Notes under the pieces: generated by a model
Database searches by the model: none
The model's input: only the letters and a program-made list of their open reading frames with translations
What the model was told of the DNA's origin: nothing
Shown: piece by piece, positions 47,448 through 58,900 of the stretch
How the letters are laid out: every line of letters begins with the position of its first letter
Position numbering within the stretch: the first letter of the stretch is position 1
Program-made: the position numbers and the translations under genes
Source of the DNA: Ceratodon purpureus
Taxonomy: Eukaryota; Streptophyta; Bryopsida; Pseudoditrichales; Ditrichaceae
DNA: 64,000 nt
Assembly: GCA_014871385.1 (NCBI GenBank)
Contig: CM026429.1
Location: 13,677,783-13,741,782 of the forward strand
Reading direction: 5' to 3'

Positions 47448-48345
47448 AAAAAAACACACACACACACGCAAGAAACTAATTGCACAACCTTCAGAAACTC
47501 GGAGCACTTGCATCACACCACAATAATTGACCTCAAAATCCCGCGCCATAAATTCCCCCAGTACAACTCGACTAATCAGCTACAAACCTAATCAAAATAA
47601 CAATCCGAGAAACAGAACTGCCTTCTACATTCTAGATCCGATCGAACCCAAATGAAACCGCAAAAATCCATTACTGATACTATAATTGAACTCTTACATA
47701 CAACTATACTCTTCACCAAAAACGGTCACTAGTACAGCGTGATGACGAAACTAAAACTGAACCTAGAAAGTACACTACAATCCAAAAATTCCACAGACAG
47801 CATAAATTTCGATATTGACAAATGAAACGAAATCGGCAACCTAGCTTCAAAACCCTCGCAATCGCATCAAAGCAAAATCCGAAGCGGAACGGAAGCGTGC
47901 TTACTGGTATGCTCGGAACTCACGAATGGATACTTCGTCTCCGATGAAGGAATCAATTTCTGCGACCGCACTGAGCTCGCTTCTCCGGCGTTGCGCTTCC
48001 TGCGATTCCAGAAACCGAGACTAAAACTCGCTATTCGTAGACGCGAGCTCTTTAGCAACCGCAGCGTGCAAAGGATGTGCTTCCTACGCCGTCACCACGC
48101 GCAAAACCACCACAGTCTAAACGAAACCTAGATTTTGCTCCAGATGGTGTTCTTATTTGGTAGACTGTGATGGTTTGAAGTACTGTGTTGGTTTTACGTC
48201 GTCGTCTCCATCGGTGTCTTGGAAGGTGGATCAAGACGCAATCATGGTGGATGGAGAATGGACAAGGCCGGCACTTGACGCCATGTTCGTCTGACGTAGA
48301 ATTTAAATTCTCAAAGGTACTCTGTGCTGGGTGTTTTGGTCGTTT
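46950..48345. repeat. Segmental duplication, copy B (upstream of the MFS gene)
   Basis: This is the direct-orientation copy of 25,130-26,565. The leader donor (ACCA then GTAAGC) is kept at 47,905. Differences include an expanded TA microsatellite at 47,401 and deletions near 48,215. A possible leader frame read in copy A has a TAG in copy B. The DDE transposase relic starts right at the right-hand boundary. Confidence 0.9.
47401..47462. repeat. (TA)n and (CA)n microsatellites
   Basis: About 39 bases of alternating TA are followed after a short A-rich spacer by a (CA)n run. They are absent or much shorter at the equivalent place in copy A. Confidence 0.95.
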
Positions 48346-49114
48346 TTTATGAGAACGGTTTGAGTGTTGATCCGACAAATAGCAAAATGAAAGTTATTGG
48401 AATCAAATGGTCGAAAAATGTTATGACTACCAATAGCAATGATTGGGAATGGATGACAATTCTGATATGGGTAAATGCTATAGAATATAGCATTCCAAAT
48501 CTTTATATTTTCAAGTCAAAGAATAGAAAGCAAAAAGACTATATTGAGTATTGCGAATCGAATGCAAAAATGATACTTCAAGAGAAAGATTGGATACATG
48601 AGGAAATATTTTGTAATGGTTGGATTGTTTTAGAGACTCTATGCCTAAAGTTGTTTTTTTTGAAAGAAAGTATTTCTCTTGAGAGAAAGTACCTTTTGTC
48701 ACTTCATGGACATGCTAACCACATCAGTTTTAATGTGGTAAATAAGGTAGTCCCTTATGGAATCAATATTGGACTATTACCTTCAAACACGACACACATG
48801 ATGCAACTATTGGATGTCTCCATCTTCAAATCTTTTAAATGCAATTTCAATAGCATAAAAGAAATGTTGATTGATGTTGATCCAGTATAGTCAAACGTAG
48901 CTTCAATGACATGCCTTGCAAAATAGGAAAGCAATGCGTTAAGAGAGGCCGTTATAGTGTCAAACGTTCAAGCTGGTTAAAGAAAACTACCATATATCCT
49001 CATGATGTGCATGCTATGGATGATAAATGTGGACCTTCTATAGAGTTCACTTTTAAAGTTGTTATTAAAAACAATGCCATGAAAATATGGAATGTGATGG
49101 ATCCATTGAAATAA
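48324..49114 (+). pseudogene. Pogo/Tc1-mariner-type DDE transposase relic
   Basis: A 188-residue frame (48,324-48,890) reads as the DDE_1 domain. KVIGIKWSKN, then a stretch ending NAIEYSIPNLYIFKSKNR, matches the first half. LLSLHGHANH is followed by LLPSNTTHMMQLLDVSIFKS, which is the segment normally written LLxDGHxSH...LPxHTTHxxQPLDVGxF. The aspartate expected in LDGH is His here, so a catalytic residue is lost. The frame then stops, and a second short frame (48,911-49,114) may be the tail. The N-terminal DNA-binding (CENP-B-like) region is missing. It is a dead fragment, located at the edge of the duplicated LACS leader. Confidence 0.8.
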
Positions 49115-51109
49115 CATGGGCAAATGTTCATGCTTTGGATCCAAATCAATTCCTAGATGACACCATCATTGACTTTTACATCAGATAAATTCAAATCTTT
49201 TATTCCCGTATTAATTTAGTTTCTTGTGTGTCACTTATTCATGTCCTAATTATAATGTGTTATAAAAATAGACACATTCATACTCAACAAATTTTGAGCC
49301 AAGAATGGAGAGAGAAAAAATATTTTTTCAATTGTTTTTAGACAAAAACAAATGTTATTTGAATCTTTAAGACCTCAAGAAGTGGACAAAGGGAGTTTGG
49401 ATACTTTCAAAGACTATATTCTTGTCTCAATCCATGATAATTGAGAAACATTTATTCGTATTATTTTGTAAGTTTCCATTGAATGTAAAGTTGACATGGA
49501 TTTTTTATTTGTAGAATTTTTATTTTTTAAAAATTTCTGTTATTCTTGCTAGTTTCTATTGAAGCCTAGCAATCACATAACTTGACCAAATGGGTATTAC
49601 AAAGGGGACCATTGTGCACTTGGATTCAATAAATCAAGGCCATGATAATAATATGATATTTAATGTTATGAAAAGGTACATTTCATAAGTCATGTCTCTT
49701 CACAAATCATTAAGATATAAATTAGCTAAAATAGCAATTGAAGACTATCATTTCAAGTTTTAATTCCTTGTTCTATTTTACTTATTTTTACCTTATCAAT
49801 TACAATATGGTAAGTCATTAATTTATTTTTTTTGTTTGTAAATTTAAGGGAAAAAGTCCAAAGAACTGTGATGAATTAGTTTGTAGCAAAAAATAAATTT
49901 ATCAATAGTTTGAATCGACAGATTGGATTAAAGAAGGAATTTGACATCAATCTTGAAATTGGTACCTTCTTTTGAAAACGTTAACAAATTTTGTTTACGT
50001 ACAAAAAGAAGCAATATACTTCATATGCAAAGTGTTTGGTTAATTTATTTATTCTATATTTATGCCTATGTTATGTAAATTGGGAATTTTGCATGTTAGC
50101 TTTGTTCTTATTCAAGTCTCTAAAGCAATGTATGGATTTGTGATGCAAACTATATTTCAAGGGGTTGTTGACTGAAGTGCTCATAGTTAAGGTCAAACCC
50201 AATAAAGCATTGATAAAGTCTTAGACATTAAGGATAATAGACAATTTACTTGTCAAAAATAATCATTTATTATTCAGAATGCACAGTGAAGGATTCTTCC
50301 CTCACCGTGCTGGAATACCATGGTTCTTCTCAGCATCGGAAAAAAGTGTCTTCTGATGGAAACAATACAAGCGCTAAACCTTCAAACCTTACAGATACGT
50401 GAAAACAATAAGAAGAGGAACTTAGGCCACCAGAACCTATATTCATTTGTAAGTAATCTCTACCTTAACACATCATTTTGTGTACTTTGTGAATTTTTGG
50501 AAATAATGGTTTCCTCAAGTTGAAGAGTTTGCTATAGCTGTTGTGGTGAACAGTTTCTAATGTGACTATCCGGAAGTTTATTATTTAGAGACTCTGCTCA
50601 AATGGTTGAATTCCGGTTCATGAATTTCCATGCCTCGAACTATGAGCTTTAGAAATTTTTAGTCCAGTATGGTACCTTACAGGCCAATGATACATATATA
50701 TCTATCCCGCGATGCATATCTTCTGAATCAGCTCAAAACGATTTGTACACTGCTTACAACTGATGTGGCCAACTGATCAAGTGAACATCAGGAGTTCAGG
50801 ACCATTGCACACACAATTGCATAGGACAGAGATCATGCATCTACTAGTACCAAATCACAAAAACTGCACTCCCCACTTTACAGATTGTGGCCAAATGCTG
50901 GCTCCGCTGCCCAGCCGCCACTAATCGTTAACCGTTTCTACCATGTTGACACTATGTAGTTTCTTAAAGTCCCTAACCCTATTCCTACTATCTGTCTTCC
51001 TGACAAGAAAGCTAAAATTATGACAGTTAATAATTAGGAATGCATTTTTACAGACACACATAATATGATAGCTCATGCCTTAGATTCTGTATAGCCTCTG
51101 TCTAGCTTC
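49115..51109. other. AT-rich, probable degraded TE sequence
   Basis: No sustained frame, and no gene recognised. Confidence 0.4.
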
Positions 51110-51502
51110 TTGATAATAGAAAGGGTTGATCAGAAAGACGCAATGGTATTGTATGGTCCTAGAGTCATGGGAGCAACACCATATGGTATTTTCGAGCACA
51201 ACCGTCTTTCAAATGAAGTCAAATTGAATAGACCAACAAAAAAACAACTATATGAAGTAGTAAAAGTGTTTGCTAAATTCAAGAGTGATACTTTGGATAA
51301 TCACTTCAAGTCATGGATGGATGAGTTGAGGAATTTGACAGGACGAGACATGGATTACTTTATGATTAGATTGGGAGGTACACCCTTCACCATCATGGGA
51401 TTGACCAAAGATTTTTGGGCCATTCCGCACATTGACCGTGGTGATGTTGCTTTCAGCTTCATTTTGTGGTTTGAAAAAGATATGTATTCTTATTCAATAT
51501 AG
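51110..51502 (+). pseudogene. 2OG-Fe(II) oxygenase-like fragment
   Basis: A 130-residue frame whose C-terminal half reads GTPFTIMGLTKDFWAIPHID and then RGDVAFSFILWFEKD. The His-x-Asp (HID) preceded by a hydrophobic strand and followed by a beta strand resembles the iron-binding HxD motif of 2-oxoglutarate oxygenases, including TET/JBP-like forms linked to transposons in fungi and algae. The frame ends soon after, so the second His and the Arg that binds 2-oxoglutarate are absent. Upstream, a region with FAKFKSDTLDNHFKSWMDEL is unrecognised. Surrounding DNA is TE-rich. The assignment is inference from one motif. Confidence 0.35.
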
Positions 51503-51620
51503 AAATTTCATATTCAGAATAAGTTCTGTAACAGAAGAGTGGATTTAACACTTGATTTATGTAGCTAATAACCAAGTCTATAAATCAATCTGCATCTCTA
51601 TTACCTAGTTACTTACCCTA

Positions 51621-51740
51621 AAACACAATTAGATGAGTTAGTTGATTGACATAGTCAGTGATCTGACTCTAAAATACTATTAGATGAATTACTTGATTGA
51701 CATAGGAAGTGATTTGACTCTAACACACTATCAAATGACG
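51621..51740 (+). repeat. Tandem repeat, about 51-bp unit
   Basis: Two full copies and a partial third of a unit containing TAGATGA(G/A)TTA, TTGATTGACATAG and GACTCTAA. Confidence 0.75.
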
Positions 51741-53211
51741 TACATAAATCTTTTTTTTCATTTAATGCACAATGCTTTTATGTTTAATATTTCCTTCATC
51801 ATCTATGTTCTCAATAAGTACTCATCACTCTCTCGATCCTCCTGATGAGTGTCATGTGCCATATTTTTCAGTGGTATTTCTCTATTAGTCTTTTAATATT
51901 TTTTTGGTATCTACAGATAGAAAATATACTACAACTTCAAAACCAAATACATACTTATAGATATTATGTGGAATTTTCAATCTTTGATAAAAAAAAATAG
52001 AAGAATATGAACTTGTATTATATTCTTTACAAATAACAAGGATAACATCTTTGCAGAACTAGTATTTTAAGTGTCAAGCACATGGTGCGCGATTATAAGG
52101 GTGTTTGCAAACAAAGGTATTTGACCTTTCAAAAGTAGATTCAAACCTACCTCTTCGTATTCTTACATTAAAGTGTCATATATTTGCAAAATTAAATTTT
52201 GAAAAGACACTTATAAATTCAACTTATATCTTTTCAAATCTCATCTAATAAGTTCCAAGAATATCTCTGAATTGTGGTTTATATGCATCGTAGAGTCTTT
52301 AAATGAAAAATAATAGGTGTATCTACCTTGATAGGTGCATTTACCTTAATAGTTACATTTACCTCATAGATGCATCTTCCTAATGAGGCACAAAAATTTA
52401 GGAGTTTGGGCTGTAAGTTGGGGTACTATGAAATCATGATGAACTCCGAAGACTCCAGTCACGATTTACCTTTCTTTAAAAGCATTAACTTCTAGACAAG
52501 AAAATAGCTAAAGGTAGAGACAAACTTTATAATACTTGAAACCTTTATAGAATTATTTGTTGCATATTTTAAATAAAGTACATCTAATAACCAAGCCTTT
52601 AAAGAATCACATATAATATTGTGGTTGTGATATAAATTTATTTTTTATTTTTATGAAAATTTATATTAGTGACATAAGTAGAAAATGGCCATAATAAAAT
52701 TTGAAAGATAATCATTAAGTATAATTTATCCTCAAACTTCATGCGATACGATAAATGTCACCTTCACACAAATCTAACTTGTTTTGAATTTCCTCCTATA
52801 CAAAGTAGGGATAACCTTTTCTCATATCAATCTTTAATTCTATAACTTTTCTCCACTTCTCTTGGCATCTCTCCTTTTATTTCTCCAATCACATGCCATT
52901 CAAACCACTTTTGACCTACTTCATAGAGTAATTCCACCTTTGCGCCTTAAATTTTTGCTTGAAATGTTCATCAAAACATGCAACAGTTTTTACCCATTTG
53001 AAAGGTTACATATCTTTAAATGTTTTATAAGCATTTTTTGTTGATAATTTCATATAATGTATTTTTAATATATTTATGTATATTCTTGCACAATGTCAAA
53101 TTTTTAACATTCATTCAATTTTAATTTCTCAAATTATTAAAAATTAAAAATTAAATAATAGAAGGTTTCTGTATGTTTTAAGGTTATGCATCTTCGTGGT
53201 TCAAAAACATT

Positions 53212-53312
53212 TTTTGATTGTTATAATGTGCACTTCTTTGGGAAAATTTTTAAAAAAAATAAAAAAATTGATTGTTATAATGTGCACTTCTTTGGGAAAT
53301 TTTTTAAAAAGT
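53212..53312 (+). repeat. Direct repeat, about 57-bp period
   Basis: The block TTGATTGTTATAATGTGCAC plus CTTCTTTGGGAAA occurs twice, near 53,214 and 53,270, separated by an A-rich spacer. Confidence 0.85.
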
Positions 53313-54289
53313 TCAAAAATCTTGAATTTTGACAAATTTTTAAAGGAAAAATTCAAAAATTACTAAAAACTTTGAAGCTTGTCTTTGTAAGTTTTGGAGG
53401 CTGCCCCTGTAAAATTGGTAATTTTTTTCGACTTGGGTCACTATGGAATTTGAGTAGTGATATGGTTAGGAATATATTTCAATTTTTGTTTTTTCAAAAA
53501 AACCTAATTTTAGACTGCCCCTTTTGGACTTGAAACCTAAAATTTCTAGATGAAGGTTCTAAAATTGGAATTTGGCTTCAAAATTCTTACTACATAGACC
53601 TTACCGGAAATGAAGCATCTAGTAAAAATCTTTAAAAAAATATTACTTTTAACCTCCCATCTAGGGGGCTGCCTGAATTTGCAAAAATCCATTATGGGTT
53701 TTAAGGATAGTTAGGGGTTAATTTGTTTGGACATCAAAAAAGTTTGACTGCTCTTGTGATTGGAAGAGAGCTCCAAAAGAGATGGAGAGCCCTCACAGGA
53801 TTAGGGTTACAAATGATTCAGGCCTTTTCCAACTTTATATACTCGTACCCCGATTTAAGTATTGGAGACATAACTTCATAGAGGCTTCATAAAACCGTAT
53901 CACTTGAGTAGAATCTATACAATGCACCATCATCTTACACCATCATCTTAGTTCTCAGAGTCAAACTTGAAAAATCACCAAATACCACAGGAGAGTGAGC
54001 CCTACAAAATTGTCTCAATTGCCGTTAAAACTTGGTGCTAGAACCATTGCATTCAATGTACTATCTGAACGGTTTTCTCATTAATATTCGCCACATGTGC
54101 CCTAAGCTTCTCTAGTCAAATAGGTCATATGGTGAAGATGCCAATTGTTTCCACTGCCTTGCATCCTCTTCCACTGCTGCAAAGAAAACGCTTCCACTAG
54201 CAAATTGGCAAACCTCACAGCTATCAAAACTACCTTTCCTAATTACAATCATACCTCAAATCCTACACAAAACTTCTGTCCTCTTATTC

Positions 54290-55690
54290 ACTACGTGCCA
54301 TGACGCTATTCGACAACCGTCAAAGATCCTACGTGGCTGCCCTGCTTAGGGCTTACGTGACACCGAAAATCTAGACAGAGAAGTCCACAGAATGAACTGT
54401 TTTCAGTCTCTGTCTTGTGCTCGACTGTGATCGCTTGCCGTTGTGTCCGTATTGTCGGAGGAGACCACTTGGATCCAAAGATGTCTTGCCGTACTTGTGA
54501 CTGCGTATGTTGCAATCACATGAAGACTGAGAGCTGGGCTGAAGACGGGGGCTCAGGTGGAAACGTGAAGAGTTTTGTACCGACATGCTGGGAGCCCCCC
54601 CGGAGAAGAGGATGCTGCAGAGATCGCTGGGTCATTCGGACGGCTCCGGCAACTCGACGATGAAGAGGTAGTCAGCTTGGGACGGGTCAGGTAGCCAGAT
54701 TCCAGCGATGTTCACTTCGGCAGGTGGTTTTGGTGGAGTTGCGGCGGGTGTCGAAGGTGGTGGAGTGCGGTCGTCTGAGTTGTTGACTGCGTTCACTAGG
54801 TTGTGTACGTTAGCCATGATGAGCGTTGCGGTGCAGCGATGTGCTTCAATTCGTGGATTCCTTCTCCGGGATCTAGACGTTCAACGAATCTACGAATCCC
54901 TTAGCTTGTAAGCCGAATTCTTCTCCAAGGTCAAGTTCTGTTTTCTAAAGAAGATGTCTGTGCACACAGAAATGAGACATGGAACTGTGAAGCTGCGGTT
55001 AGCCGGTTCTACATCCAGCGCTTTGGAAAGTCGTATGCTAAATTCTAAGTTGCCCTGGAACTAATGTGCAAACTAAGAATTTTGTCTCAAGACTTTTGAA
55101 ATGGCTATGTTGGTCACCAAGCTAATATGCTCCGGTATGCCCTCAAACATGTGCTCACTGAAAGACATTAAACAAATCTGTTTACGGATCTTCTCAACGC
55201 ATAGCAAGTAGTAAATGTGTAGTTCTGCACTGAAGCTCAAATCCTGTAGTCACAGAAACATTCTGGTAGATCCACGTCTATAGTTTCTAGCACTCACATA
55301 TGAACTTCCTTCACAATATAGCCTATCTAGAAGCTGCTTCACATATTGTCAAAGTCTCTCACAGAACGGAAGACGCTAACAATTTCCGTATGCTGTAAGT
55401 TTAGTACATTGTGTAGAAAACACAACTGAATAAATATTTTCAGCAGTTTGCCTCTCAAAGGGCTTGCACAGTAGGTGCAGCGCATTTCTAAACTTATAAT
55501 GCCACAACCAATAAGTATGAAAAGGAGAGCCAATGCTTCAAATAAATGACAATTCTTGATGTATGAGAGAATAGCTTCCTGGGCTTGCAACCAACAACCT
55601 CAACACTCAACTTGCAGTGAACAACGAACCCTGAGAGTGAAATGAGCAACCTTGGAGCAAACAGAGGCTCCTCAAAAGTTAAATAGGCCG
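54290..55690. repeat. Segmental duplication carrying the small-protein gene, copy 2
   Basis: Partner of 36,430-38,090, with shared flanks on both sides of the coding block, including TTTTGTACCGACATG near 54,573 and CACAGAACGGAAGAC near 55,360. In this copy the plus-strand TATA box of copy 1 is not evident, though ACGTG cores remain near 54,330-54,360. Confidence 0.7.
54632..54817 (-). CDS. Small proline-rich protein, copy 2 of a pair
   Basis: A 61-residue frame starting at ATG 54,817. It shares MANVxNxVNA at the N-terminus and AEVNIAGIWLPDPSQADYLF near the C-terminus with the 36.9-kb copy. The linker is Pro/Thr-rich and five residues shorter. Here the frame ends with a plain TGA, and the donor overlapping the end of copy 1 is absent. 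Conservation of the two end blocks against a freely varying linker suggests a selected short peptide, perhaps with a C-terminal binding motif. Function is unknown. Confidence 0.55.
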   Translation of the reverse strand: MANVHNLVNAVNNSDDRTPPPSTPAATPPKPPAEVNIAGIWLPDPSQADYLFIVELPEPSE

Positions 55691-55811
55691 GCATGTACAC
55701 TATCGGAAAGAGTCATAAGCATCGTGACCTCCAGCTACTCTGCTATCGGAGTACCCCTGGCCCCTGGGCCCCTACTATGGCAAAGTCTTGAGAAGTTCAT
55801 TAACTGTCAAA

Positions 55812-55926
55812 GCACCAAAATTGCTCTCCTGCCCTGGGCTTCCCCCGATGAGGGCTTGTATTTTATCTCCTTGCAATGAATTTTGCTTCAAGAAAAAAAA
55901 AAAAAAAAAAAAAGGCACCAAAATTG
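55812..55926 (+). mobile_element. 5'-truncated LINE-like insertion with poly(A) and target-site duplication
   Basis: GCACCAAAATTG occurs at 55,812-55,823 and again at 55,915-55,926. Between them lie 91 bp ending in 21 adenines (55,893-55,913). A short unique tail, a poly(A) run and a flanking 12-bp duplication are the marks of target-primed reverse transcription, i.e. a severely 5'-truncated LINE or a retroposed transcript. Confidence 0.75.
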
Positions 55927-58900
55927 GGTACAATTTAATTGAAGACTTTATTTATTGAGCTCAGCCTTTGCCGGACACAATCATTGACATGTTATAGCCT
56001 AAATTTGGGACATGCATAGATTTTGCTCCGCGATGTCTAAGTATCGGAGTAGAGATGGTGTTTCAGATTAGGGATGTGTCTACAGTAGTGCTCACAGAAC
56101 ACCGGGCCGGATCGACTACCAGACGCCAGGTCCCAGCTTTCAAATGCAGGTTCGATGGGGATACCACGAAGGTTGTTCTACCAGTGGTATAGCCGGTGGC
56201 CCGGTATTGCTATCGGGCATTCTGCCGGTTTTTGTTCAATATATGGACTAGAATCCTTGTCGGATGGAATCGGAGTACAAAGCACCCGGAACTAGGGCAA
56301 GGAAACGACGGTGAAGCTAGCGACTACGGTGAATCCCGCCGCCTCCACATCTGAGCCAACCCAAGTCGCCCGACTGAATTAGGAGAAGAGACTTGAGCGC
56401 GCTTCATGTGGTCTTCAACGCAATAAGGTTCTTGAAGGCGAGTGAGAGGCTCTGTTACGTTAAGTTAGTGCACTAGACCCCCGCTATCTGCGAGTGCTCA
56501 TTTCCTTTTCTTTGAAAGTTGGTGCCAAAACTAAAGAAAAACGAGTAAGTCTAACCAGTCACGCACTCTAACCGTAACAATGGAAGCAAGCTTCCACCAC
56601 GGTGAATGCACGTCCTCCGTGCAAGAACTATCATCCTTATTTTTTAAGTATGATCTCTTGCATCCAAATGCACCGTGGTCTTCACGTAAAGGTCAGATCC
56701 ACGTGTTCGCCCAGACCGCCGCCACCGATCTTTGTGTAGATAGTGAAAGGAGGTGGACCGTGGAAGATATTGGCCAGTCCGTCATTGAGGTGCATGGCGA
56801 CACCCACCGATTCGGAGGAGCTCTTGGCGGACACACTTTAGTCGACAATAGCATGTGCCAGACAGACGCCAAATGAGAGTATTATGTGCTACACACACGC
56901 CGCTAACCAACATGATCCTGCGGAGATCCAGCACGTTTCTAGAAGCAGACAACAGAGATTCTGAGACTCTGTCAACATTCTCAAACAGTGAGGATTTCAA
57001 AATCAATGTCCAGCGCTGGCTTGATACAGTTGTTTCACCGATCAGACACTGTTTGATTCACCGGTAACTGATACTCTTCTCTCCTCTTCACAAGTTCATA
57101 TCACTTCAATACTGCCCAGAGTCTAAGCGCCTCGAGCTTCTCAAGACCAATTCAAGTTACCAAAACAGATTTTGCATGTCATGGTTTAATAAGAAATATT
57201 CATAAGGTGAAGTATGTGCATATGTTTTGCAACAAGACTAATGTCTAACATTTAAATTTGAGCCCACAAGTCATTACATCACTTAGTCAATAATGTGAAG
57301 TTAGTGAAGACATTATCATATATGTTATGTTTAAATCTGCGCTAAAAACATTCTATCCAAACTGGTACAATCAGAGCATTGATAAGTTAATTTAATGGCA
57401 TGGGGTTGAGACGGTGAGATTGTCGGCCCACTTTCTGATGCAGCTTTTAGGGTGCATCTTTGTATCGGACTTGCAATCGGAAGGCATTCGGAAAGACATC
57501 TGATGTTTCCCAAGATAATCGGAACTCAGCCGCTCTGAAAATTCTTGTAGAGTAGAGCTGAATTTCTGTACTTTGCTATTATAGTGCCATTCAGAACCTA
57601 TCCTCTCATTATATCCTAGAACCATAATATTCTCAATTGAATGGCTTTTAATTTTGAAATCTTTGACCCCTAAAAGGATATGCATACGTAATTGGTGAGG
57701 AGTGTGTACATGTATTTATGCATTGAAGACTGGAAAATGATGTTGTGATGTTGATTTTTTTTTGGGGAAGACAATATCAGTACTACAACTGGTATATATT
57801 TTTTCCTGTATATGCTGCAAATACGTATAAATGGGCACAAAAGACTCCATAGAACACACATAGTGATTCCAAATTATTTTTTGAAGGTTTCACAATTTTC
57901 CTCATCCTTGGGCCCTTCTTTTACTTTTTGGTTGTTTCAAGTAATATTCATTGCAAGGTGCCTCAATTCATGTTACAATCCCAGCCTAGGCCATATACGT
58001 CCTCAGGGCTCTTTAGGGATTAAGTGAATTTACTGGAGATGACCTTTGAATTTTTTGAACTCAATTTGAAGAGATTTGTGAAAATGAAGTAAATGGGTGT
58101 TTGAGAGAAGCAATGCATGTGTGTCAAAAAAAAAGAGAAGCATTGCATGTGTGTCTATAAAACTAATATGACTTCTCCCTATAGTAAGTTGCTTTAATAA
58201 TAAGAAGCCAAATTACTAAAGAGTCTAGAATGTTATGATGGCATCTTTTTTTGGTTTTTTTTCCATTCACAATCGATTCAAGTGAAGATCAAATTAATAA
58301 AAAAAATCTTTATGTAAATCATTCACATTCAAATATCTTTTCTAAAAAAAGTAATTAAAAGATAAAAGAATTATACATGGATATTACAGTTTTAGTATTT
58401 AGCATTTTGTTCCATAACCCATGGATATTACAGTTTTAGTATTTAGCAAAATAAATGTTCCATAATCCATCATAGTTTGAAAAATGACTAAAACGTAAAA
58501 CCAACAACCCTATCAAAAGTGTACATTACAATAAAGTGGTTGACTTTTGACTTCATCAAATATCAAACAAAAATTGTTCAAAATTCATTAGCTAAACAAA
58601 TTCTCAAAATCATTAATATTATTGCTAATCAAGATGCAATGTCCATACTTCTATAGAAGCTAAGCCTTGAAAACAAACATTGACCACTACTACATCTACT
58701 TCAACATTAGAATACCAAAAGAAAAGATATACTTCTATACCGGTATTCATCTTTATTTACATACAACATCTTCCACACCATATACTATACAAACAAATCT
58801 ATATTAGACTAAATATTGTTAGCTTTGCAAAGGAGTGGACTTTGTTGGTTGGTTACATTTCCTGCCATCATTGTTTATCACCTACACTTCTAAGCCATTA

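Larger units (their letters stand above)
51503..54300. other. AT-rich intergenic with short local repeats
   Basis: No gene. It includes several small tandem or direct repeats: about 51-bp units at 51,621-51,740, about 19-bp units at 52,316-52,380 and a 57-bp-period repeat near 53,215. Confidence 0.45.

Noticed and set aside
56580..56876. 98-residue plus-strand frame, considered as a gag start because TTGGTGCCAAAAC lies upstream
   Set aside because: The peptide has no recognisable gag or zinc-knuckle motif, and no LTR or downstream pol was seen.
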